From Shinella zoogloeoides (GTDB taxonomy: Bacteria; Pseudomonadota; Alphaproteobacteria; Rhizobiales; Rhizobiaceae): a stretch of 64,000 nt of DNA. The stretch is from positions 3,779,501 to 3,843,500 of the forward strand of contig NZ_CP093528.1 in assembly GCF_022682305.1 (NCBI RefSeq), read 5' to 3'. Made by a program: the position numbers and the translations under genes. Shown in pieces: positions 54,801 through 64,000 of this stretch. Each line of letters begins with the position of its first letter. The first letter of the stretch is position 1. The notes beneath the pieces were generated by a model, which searched no databases, was not told the origin of the DNA, and saw only the letters and a program-made list of their open reading frames with translations.

Positions 54801-57800
54801 TGGATCATTTCATGGTTGAAGGCGTCCGGGTGGCGATAGCGGTCGATGGCCGCGTCCACCTCGGCGCGGCTCGGGGCCGCAATGGTCCAGAAGATGACCT
54901 TGACCTTCTTGCCAGCCGGAACGCGCACCACGCGGCGCAGCGCCATGATCGGATCGAGCGTGAAGCCGTCCGTGCCCGAGAGCTGCGCGCCGGCGTCGAA
55001 GGCGGCGGCATTTGCCAGCGAGCGGCCGCGGCCGATGAAGCGGCGGCGGTCGGTCTCGATCTCGGTACGGCGCGACGGGCCGGCATTGTCGACGATCAGA
55101 TGGGCGACCGCCATGTCCGGCTCGTTCGGATTGCGCTTCTGGCGCTCGGCGCGGATGACGTCGCCGCGCTTGCCGATCTCGGTGCGCACGAACATCTTCG
55201 AGAAGAGCGGATGGGCGTTGTCGGCGTCATCCGTCGAGATGACCGGCTCCATATAGGAGGTCACCTCGATGAAGCGGTCTTCCGTGCCGGTGTTGAGCAG
55301 CGTCAGGCGGCGGCCTTCGGCATCGTGCTCGGTGGCGACGATGACTTCGACCTCGCTGGTGAGCTTGCCGATGGTCTTGACAAATTCCGCCTTGTCGTCG
55401 CCGAACTGGGTCTTCGTCTCCTCGCCCTCGATGCGCTTCGGCTCGGCGGTGGCGGACCACCACTCGTTCGTCGCCATGTCGCGCAGGAAGAGGAAGGAAC
55501 CCCAGCGGTCTTCCGTCGGGTCGGGCTTCCAGCGGGTGACGGACTGGCCGTTCCAGCGGGAGTAACCGGCGCCGGTCGCCGTGAGCATGACGGAGTAGTG
55601 GCCGTTCGACAGGAACACGGCCTCGCGTTCGCGCGAGATCGGGTCCTTGAAGATGCGGATTTCCGGGCGCAGCAGGTCGGCCTGCGTGCTGCCGACGGTT
55701 TCCGGCTCACGCTTGGCGTTGATGACCGGAATGTCGCGCGGGGCCTTTTCCTGCAACAGCAGTTCGGCCGCCTCGATGACCGGATCGGCATGGAAGCGTT
55801 CGCGCAGTGCCCCGTTGAAGACGACATTGGCGACGGCGGCGATGGACATGCCGTGATGGTGCGCCATGTAGTTCTTCACCACGGCGCAGGTCTTGCCCTC
55901 GGGCACGCGGGTCGGCGTGAAGTCGACGGCGTCGTGGAAGCCGTAGACGCCGAGCGCGCCGAGCTTGCGCAGGCGCTCGAGGTTTTCGAGCGCTTCCTTC
56001 GGCGCATACTGGGCAGCCAGCAGCGAGGCATAGGGCGCGATGACGGCGTTCTGGCCGAGGCCGCGCTTGAGGCCGAGCGTCGGCACGCCGAAATTGGTGT
56101 ACTGGTAGGTCAGCTCATGGTCGCGGGCGTTGAAGGCCGCTTCCGAGATGCCCCAGGGCGTGCCGAGGCGGCGGCCGTGGTTCATCTGCTCGACCACGAC
56201 GAGATTGTTCGTCTGGTTGAGAATACCGCCCTGACGCTCCTGCATGACGAGCGGGGGCATCAGATATTCGAACATCGAGCCGGACCAGGAAACCAGCGCC
56301 CCGCGCGAGCCGACCGGCACGACCGGACGGCCGAGCTTGTACCAGTGCTCGGTCGGAAGGTCGCCCTTGGCGATGGCGAAGAGGCTGGTCAGACGCGCCT
56401 CGGAGGCGAGCAGATCGTAGCAGGCTTCGTCCAGCTCGTTCGTCTCGACGCGGTAGCCGATGGAGAGAAGGCGGCGCTCCTGACGGAAGAGGAAGCCGAA
56501 GTCCATCGAGAAGGCGATGTCGCGCGAGCGGTCGCGCAGCACGACGAGGCGGTCGCGCAGGCCCTCGATGGAGCCGAGGTCGAAGACGCTGTCGGCGATA
56601 TGCGCCTCGCAGGTCGCAACCAGCCCGCCGGCCCAGGCGGCAAGCTCGCCGCTTTCCGCCGATTTGATCTCGTGGTCGAGATTGACGATCAGCTTGTTGA
56701 TATCGCGCGCCAAGACCGAAAGATTGATGACGCGGATGGAGGCGAATTCGTGCTCGCGCTTGACGGCTGCGAGCGCATTGTGGAAGCCCTCGATGCGCTC
56801 CTCGACGAGGCGGCGGAGCGGGCGGACCGTCTTGCGGTCGTCCGGGAGCTGCTTCAGCGTTTCGGAGAGGATGGCGGCGACGTCGCCGATGCCGTCGAGG
56901 CTGCCCTGGAGATGGGCGGACGGGGCTTCGGCCCATTCGCGGCACATGGAGGAGACGGCGATGAGGTGGCCGGCAAGGTTGCCGCTGTCGACCGCCGAGA
57001 CGTAGCGCGGCCCTAGCGTTTCCAGCGTGTTGGTGCGATACCAGTTGTAGAGATGGCCGCGATATTTCGGCATGCCGTCGATGGTGGCGATGGTCTGCTC
57101 GAGGCGGCGGACCGTCTCCTCGAAGCTGATCCAGCCGAAATCGCGGGCAGAGATGACGGAGAGCAGATAGACGCCGATATTGGTCGGGGAAGTGCGCTCG
57201 GCCAGAACCGGCTGCGGTGTTTCCTGGAAATTGTCCGGCGGCAGGAAGTGCTGCTCGGCGGTGACGAAGGTCTCGAAATAGCGCCAGGTGCGTCGCGCGA
57301 TCTTGCGCAGTTCGGTCGCGACGTAGTCGGAGACGACGAGCTGGTCCTCGGTCTCGGCCGTCTGACTGACATACCAGGCGATCATCGGCGAGAGCATCCA
57401 GACCAGCGCGAAGGGTACGCCGATGAAGGGCAGGCCCGTATCCGAGATCATGGCGAGCGCCACGGAAACCACGGCAAGCGCCGGGGCCTGCCACATGGAC
57501 CTGTAATGGGCGAGGATTCCGCCACGCGCGCCGCTGTCGGCCTGCGCGGCCGTGCGCCATTCCAGCATCAGCTTGCCGCTGACGAAGGTGCGGTAGAGCG
57601 AGCGCACGATGGCGTCCGCCATCAACGCCGCCGAATGGGCGATGAAGACGATGCGCAGCGCGACCTGCGCATTGGCCGCGCGGATATCGGACAGCACGCG
57701 ATGCACATGGGCGCGCGCGACGATATCGCTGCTGCGCGGCATGATGCCCGAGATGAGCGACAGCGTCGGCGCGACGAAGAGCAGGAAGATCAGCACGAGC

Positions 57801-60421
57801 TGCCAGATCAGCGCCTGGCGCGGCTCCATGTAGTACCAGCCCATGACGGAGGCGACGAGCCAGCCGATGGGGATGAGGCTGCGGCGCAGGTTGTCGTACA
57901 TCTTCCAGCGGCCGAGCATGGGAATGCCGCTCGACGGGCCGAAGAGATAGGGCAGCAACTGCCAGTCGCCGCGCGCCCAGCGATGCTGGCGCGAGGTCTC
58001 GACGCCGTAGCGGGTCGGGAAGTCCTCGACGAGTTCCACATCCGTCACCAGCGCGCAGCGCGAGAGCGAGCCTTCGAGCAGGTCGTGGCTGAGCACCGCG
58101 TTCTCGCCGATGCGGCCCTTCACGGCCGCCTCGAAAGCGTCGACGTGATAGAGGCCCTTGCCGGTGAAGGTGCCCTCGCCCGCAAGGTCCTGATAGACGT
58201 CGGAGACGGTGAAGACGTAAGGGTCCACGCCGCGGTCGGCGGAGAAGATGCGCTGGAAGGTGGAGGCTTCCTTGCCGGTCGTCAGCGAGGGCGTGACGCG
58301 CGGCTGGAGGATGGAATAGCCGGTGACGATCTCGCCCGTCGCCTCGTCGATGACGGGGCGGTTGATCGGGTGGTGCATCTTGCCGACGAGCTTCGTCACC
58401 GCATCGCGCATCAGGCGCGTGTCGGAATCGAGCGTCATGACATATTTGACATTCGCCGGCACGATATTGGCGCCCGGCAGGAAGGTCGTGTCGCCGTCGC
58501 CGCGCAGCAGCAGGTTCAGTTCGTGCAGCTTGCCGCGCTTGCGCTCCCAGCCCATCCACGCGCCTTCCGAAGGATTGTAGAGGCGGCGGCGGTGGAGGAG
58601 GTAGAAGCGCGTGCGCCCGTCATAGGCATAGCGGGCGGAGAGCGTGGCGATCTCGCGCTTGGCATAGTCCAGCACGTCGAGGTCGGCCGGCGTTTCCTCC
58701 ACCTGGCTGTCGGCCCAGTCGCTGATCAGCGCGAAATAGATCTCGCCGCGCGGATTGGCGAGGTAGTGGACTTCGAGGTTGCGCACCAGTTCGTCGACAT
58801 GGTCGCGCTTGGAAATGAGACAGGGCACGACGAGCAGCGTGCGCGCGTCGTCGGGAATGCCGTCCTTGAACTCGTAGCCGACAAGCCGCGAGGGCGTAAC
58901 GAAGAAGGTGACGAGCGTGTTGAAGAGACCCGTCGCGCCTTCCGAGGCCGGCAGCGCGAAGAGGATCAGCATGATCAGCCAGGCGCCGTTCGGAATGTCG
59001 AGCTGGTCGAGAAAATAGTAGACCGCAATCATCGCCAGCAGCGTGAGGATGATGTTCGGCCCGGCCACCGCCAGCCAGTCGAGCTTGCGGGTGAGGCGCA
59101 CGACGCGCTGCACCGCCGTCGGCCGGTAGCCGATGCGCTTTTCCAGGAGCTTGCGCTGCTTGCCGACGATGAAGGAGGCGACATTGGCCTCGTAGTCTGG
59201 ATCGTCCGCATGGGCCGCGGCGTCTTCCGCCGTCATGTCGAGCGCCGTTTCCGTGACTTCCAGCTCCGTCTTGCCGGAGCGGCGGGCGAAGCGCTCGATG
59301 GAATTGCGGTACTTGTTGCGCGAGCCGAAATCGAGATCGCTATAGTCGGAGCGCTGGCGCAGCGCCTCGTCGAGGCGGCTGACACTCTCGAACCAGCCGG
59401 GCCATTCCGTATCGTCCACCGTGCGCAGGCCCTTGATGAGCGAACTCATCGTGACGTTGCCGGAAGACAGGCGGTTGTTTTCCGCGACGATCAGTTCCTC
59501 GAGGTCGCTGCCGCGGCTCTCGATCTTGCGCTCCAGCCACTGGATCACCGCGCCGGAGGCCTGAAGGCCGTCGCGCAGGCGATAGAGAAGCTGGATGACG
59601 AAGGTGTTGTCCTCGACGAAGCTTTCCAGCGCGCTGAGATGCGCGATGCACTTTTCCGGGTCGTTGAGGCGCACCAGTTCGTCGGCCACCTCATTGGCCT
59701 TGATGCGCATCTTGCGCGAGCGCTCGACGCGGCTGGAAATGCGGCGCAGGTTCTCGAGCAGCACGAAGCGCACGAAGGAGGGCAGCGCCCAGAGTTCGCC
59801 GATCTTCAGCGCGTCGATCTTCTGGAAACCCTGCACGAAGGCCGTCAGGCTCTCCACGGAGACGCCGCTATGCGTATGGGCGACATAGAGCCAGGCGAGC
59901 GCCAGCGTGCGCGGGATCGGCTGGCCGTCGATCTCCATGGTCGGAAGCTGGCGGAAGAAGCGGCGCGGGAAGTCGCGGCGGACTTCCTGGATGGCCTCTT
60001 CGATGACGTAGTAGTTGTCGAGCAGCCATTCGGCCGCCGGGGTGATCTGGGCGCCCGCTTCCACATCCTTGGCCGTCGCCTGATAGACGCGGAAGATTTC
60101 CTTCTCGTTCTCCTTGTGCCGGGGGCGGAACTCGAAGGGCCGGTAGCCGGGCAGCGATGCCGTCCTGTCGCGCGCGAGCGTCTCGCCGCATTCGGCCAGC
60201 TCCTCCAGCGTCAGATAGGTGGCGCGGATCGAGTCGTTATAGTCGATCTGCTTGGCATCGGCGTCGCGCGGAGCTTGCGGCGTAGTGTTCAGGGGCATGT
60301 TTCTGATTCTGGATCCGGCCATGTTGATCCATCCGGCAATGGCCTTTGCGCCGGAGGGTTTTTCGCGGACAGGCTTCTTCTCGGTGCCGCGTTCAGCCAT
60401 GACACCGGACCGCGCCTTCAT
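51812..60421 (-). CDS. ndvB: cyclic beta-1,2-glucan synthase NdvB/ChvB
   Basis: A 2,869-residue inner-membrane enzyme that starts, elongates and cyclises beta-1,2-glucan and sets its length. The N-terminal soluble part is followed by membrane segments (about 455-520 and 870-1060) flanking a GT84 glycosyltransferase domain with TLDSDT (about 661) and QHRWARGDWQ (about 810). The long middle part contains carbohydrate-binding-type folds. The C-terminal GH94 phosphorylase domain has LGGDWNDGMNRVG (about 2,560) with the catalytic Asp. Size is normal for the family. ATG 60421 has a GAGG 4 bases upstream; ATG 60400 is possible. Confidence 0.96.
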   Translation of the reverse strand: MKARSGVMAERGTEKKPVREKPSGAKAIAGWINMAGSRIRNMPLNTTPQAPRDADAKQIDYNDSIRATYLTLEELAECGETLARDRTASLPGYRPFEFRPRHKENEKEIFRVYQATAKDVEAGAQITPAAEWLLDNYYVIEEAIQEVRRDFPRRFFRQLPTMEIDGQPIPRTLALAWLYVAHTHSGVSVESLTAFVQGFQKIDALKIGELWALPSFVRFVLLENLRRISSRVERSRKMRIKANEVADELVRLNDPEKCIAHLSALESFVEDNTFVIQLLYRLRDGLQASGAVIQWLERKIESRGSDLEELIVAENNRLSSGNVTMSSLIKGLRTVDDTEWPGWFESVSRLDEALRQRSDYSDLDFGSRNKYRNSIERFARRSGKTELEVTETALDMTAEDAAAHADDPDYEANVASFIVGKQRKLLEKRIGYRPTAVQRVVRLTRKLDWLAVAGPNIILTLLAMIAVYYFLDQLDIPNGAWLIMLILFALPASEGATGLFNTLVTFFVTPSRLVGYEFKDGIPDDARTLLVVPCLISKRDHVDELVRNLEVHYLANPRGEIYFALISDWADSQVEETPADLDVLDYAKREIATLSARYAYDGRTRFYLLHRRRLYNPSEGAWMGWERKRGKLHELNLLLRGDGDTTFLPGANIVPANVKYVMTLDSDTRLMRDAVTKLVGKMHHPINRPVIDEATGEIVTGYSILQPRVTPSLTTGKEASTFQRIFSADRGVDPYVFTVSDVYQDLAGEGTFTGKGLYHVDAFEAAVKGRIGENAVLSHDLLEGSLSRCALVTDVELVEDFPTRYGVETSRQHRWARGDWQLLPYLFGPSSGIPMLGRWKMYDNLRRSLIPIGWLVASVMGWYYMEPRQALIWQLVLIFLLFVAPTLSLISGIMPRSSDIVARAHVHRVLSDIRAANAQVALRIVFIAHSAALMADAIVRSLYRTFVSGKLMLEWRTAAQADSGARGGILAHYRSMWQAPALAVVSVALAMISDTGLPFIGVPFALVWMLSPMIAWYVSQTAETEDQLVVSDYVATELRKIARRTWRYFETFVTAEQHFLPPDNFQETPQPVLAERTSPTNIGVYLLSVISARDFGWISFEETVRRLEQTIATIDGMPKYRGHLYNWYRTNTLETLGPRYVSAVDSGNLAGHLIAVSSMCREWAEAPSAHLQGSLDGIGDVAAILSETLKQLPDDRKTVRPLRRLVEERIEGFHNALAAVKREHEFASIRVINLSVLARDINKLIVNLDHEIKSAESGELAAWAGGLVATCEAHIADSVFDLGSIEGLRDRLVVLRDRSRDIAFSMDFGFLFRQERRLLSIGYRVETNELDEACYDLLASEARLTSLFAIAKGDLPTEHWYKLGRPVVPVGSRGALVSWSGSMFEYLMPPLVMQERQGGILNQTNNLVVVEQMNHGRRLGTPWGISEAAFNARDHELTYQYTNFGVPTLGLKRGLGQNAVIAPYASLLAAQYAPKEALENLERLRKLGALGVYGFHDAVDFTPTRVPEGKTCAVVKNYMAHHHGMSIAAVANVVFNGALRERFHADPVIEAAELLLQEKAPRDIPVINAKREPETVGSTQADLLRPEIRIFKDPISREREAVFLSNGHYSVMLTATGAGYSRWNGQSVTRWKPDPTEDRWGSFLFLRDMATNEWWSATAEPKRIEGEETKTQFGDDKAEFVKTIGKLTSEVEVIVATEHDAEGRRLTLLNTGTEDRFIEVTSYMEPVISTDDADNAHPLFSKMFVRTEIGKRGDVIRAERQKRNPNEPDMAVAHLIVDNAGPSRRTEIETDRRRFIGRGRSLANAAAFDAGAQLSGTDGFTLDPIMALRRVVRVPAGKKVKVIFWTIAAPSRAEVDAAIDRYRHPDAFNHEMIHAWTRSQVHMRHVGVTSQEAASFQMLGRYLTYPDMHLRADTGTIETGLAAQSALWPLAISGDFPIFVLRINDEIDLDVAREALRAQEYLRHRGVTADLVILNERAASYAQDMQHTLDYLCENLRMRGQSDGVRQHVFTVRRDLMDTSTWQALLATARAVFHARNGSLADQIARTASLYSTPRGEDEVKAETPVAKLPAPVAEPVAIDGEGLTFWNGFGGFNADRREYAVRLRGGEATPQPWINVIANREFGFHVSAEGAGFTWSRNSRDFQLTPWTNDPVVNRPGEAFYVRDRERGTVMTPFAALSRKPSVKFETWHGLGYTAFRSWEDGIELDLVQTVDPEDPVKYSRLVVKNTGDTERSLSVYGYVEWVLGNNPSKTAPFVLTSQDEESGALFAANPYSLDFAGRTSFFAVDTPLTGFTARRRDFIGRIGDIVLPVAVATGEPLPGNADGIGDPCAALAVDITLKPGEKRELLFVLGDTADADSARALADKARTADFDTVMASVRTFWEGFTGTLQVKTPDAALDRMVNDWLPYQALGCRIMARTAFYQASGAYGFRDQLQDTLAFLLHHPELARKQILNAAARQFVEGDVQHWWLPDTGAGVRTMISDDVVWLAYAVEYYCRVTGDRAVLDETLAFIEGPALAEGQHDSFYRPNRSGEEAPLYEHCARALDLALKRTGENGLPLMLGGDWNDGMNRVGEAGRGTSVWLGWFLAGTLRGFIPLARAHGDHVRADAWEGHLGRLKESLETAGWDGGYYRRGYYDDGTPLGSATSDECRIDSIAQSWSVLSGEGDADRSRQAMNAVMAELVDRENGIIRLFTPPLSETPQEPGYIKAYPPGVRENGGQYTHAATWVVLALARQGRGDDAFACLDLLNPVKHALDADAAERYRVEPYVVAADVYGEGERTGRGGWTWYTGSAGWLYRAAVEGILGIRKEGGRLFVAPVLPAAWNGYSATLVIDGKKLSIRVDRADEGGWQATINGVALDALDKGYPL

Positions 60422-60624
60422 GGCGCCTCACGGAGGGATATGGCTCAAGCGACACGCAGATTGGCATCCTGGCCGCGTGGTGCATGAAAACGGCATTTTT
60501 TAGCCGTAAGGGCAAAGACTTGCAACATGTCAACGGGACGAGATGGCGCAGCGCCGCCCCCGATCTGCGGTTTTGGTGAATCGCCGCGCCCGATGAAAAC
60601 GGCCCGCCACATAGAGACATATTG

Positions 60625-60644
60625 ACATAAAGATATCTTTATGT
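60625..60644. promoter_or_regulatory. perfect 20-bp palindrome upstream of metH, SahR-like operator
   Basis: ACATAAAGATATCTTTATGT is perfectly symmetric and sits 39 bp before the metH start. It resembles, from memory, the operator of SahR, an ArsR-type repressor that senses S-adenosylhomocysteine and controls methionine-cycle genes in alphaproteobacteria. The surrounding stretch is clearly A/T-rich. No regulator gene is present in the window to confirm it. Confidence 0.65.
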
Positions 60645-60683
60645 GACTTCGAATGCATCGATATGCGCAGCGGAGGTCCTGTC

Positions 60684-64000
<3,317 letters not shown>

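Noticed and set aside
52160..60487. Two very long plus-strand open frames opposite ndvB (52160-57016 and 57053-60487)
   Set aside because: They are antisense shadows caused by GC-rich codon usage of ndvB; the translations are low-complexity (rich in Arg, Ala, Asp, Gly, His) with no recognisable domain.
60422..60683. Cobalamin riboswitch before metH
   Set aside because: The 262-bp gap lacks a B12-box or the size and structure needed; only the 20-bp palindrome stands out.

Overview
The window is one stretch of a high-GC alphaproteobacterial chromosome, almost certainly from the Rhizobiaceae (Sinorhizobium/Ensifer, Shinella, Rhizobium or Agrobacterium type). The evidence is the order pyc - expR-like luxR - ndvA, a very large ndvB/chvB cyclic beta-1,2-glucan synthase, an acnA/ccmABCDG divergent pair, a SAM-II riboswitch in front of metA, and a CenR/OtpR-like regulator next to a cyclic-nucleotide-binding protein. 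It is mostly conserved core chromosome. The one clear piece of mobile DNA is a complete IS21-family element just downstream of a tRNA-Gly gene. I did not find a new defence or biosynthetic system. The most interesting material is regulatory DNA and the odd flanks of the insertion sequence.

Layout. 1-7.1 kb: 3' end of rplS, an amino-acid ABC binding protein and permease without an ATPase, leuC, an aldo/keto reductase, a CenR-like response regulator with a small cyclic-nucleotide-binding protein, and xthA. 7.1-12.7 kb, minus strand: a LolA-like carrier, ftsK and glnK-amtB, the last behind a probable sigma-54 promoter. 12.7-17.5 kb: tesB, a UbiH-family hydroxylase, a Trm112-like protein, a LON-domain protein, a CnoX-type thioredoxin-TPR protein and a ProXp-ala-type deacylase. 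17.6-20.4 kb: tRNA-Gly(GCC), its terminator, and the IS21-family element with nested terminal repeats. 20.5-26.5 kb: an operon of BMP-family binding protein, double ATPase, two permeases and a cytosine-deaminase-like amidohydrolase, which looks like nucleobase/nucleoside uptake coupled to deamination.

26.5-34.8 kb, minus strand: galM, a GNAT protein, metA under a SAM-II riboswitch, DUF2794 and DUF1223 proteins, an Uup-type ABC-F ATPase, thiamine pyrophosphokinase and an M48 lipoprotein protease. 35.0-38.6 kb: thiBPQ, a thiamine/TPP importer under a TPP riboswitch with a visible Shine-Dalgarno-masking helix. 38.6-44.5 kb: ccmABCDG (cytochrome c maturation), divergent from acnA. 44.5-48.7 kb: a Pat-like acetyltransferase and pyc. 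48.9-60.4 kb: an intact ExpR-type LuxR regulator, ndvA (glucan exporter) and ndvB (glucan synthase), the last two convergent around a shared terminator. 60.6-64 kb: a perfect 20-bp palindrome and most of metH, which runs off the window.

Functional themes. Methionine/SAM metabolism is sensed twice: SAM-II RNA at metA, and a SahR-like operator at metH. Nitrogen status acts on glnK-amtB, thiamine on thiBPQ, and possibly iron/haem on ccm/acnA. The ExpR-ndvA-ndvB block concerns surface glycans used in osmoadaptation and plant or host interaction. Gene identities rest on recognised protein families, motifs and synteny read by eye. No database search was run.
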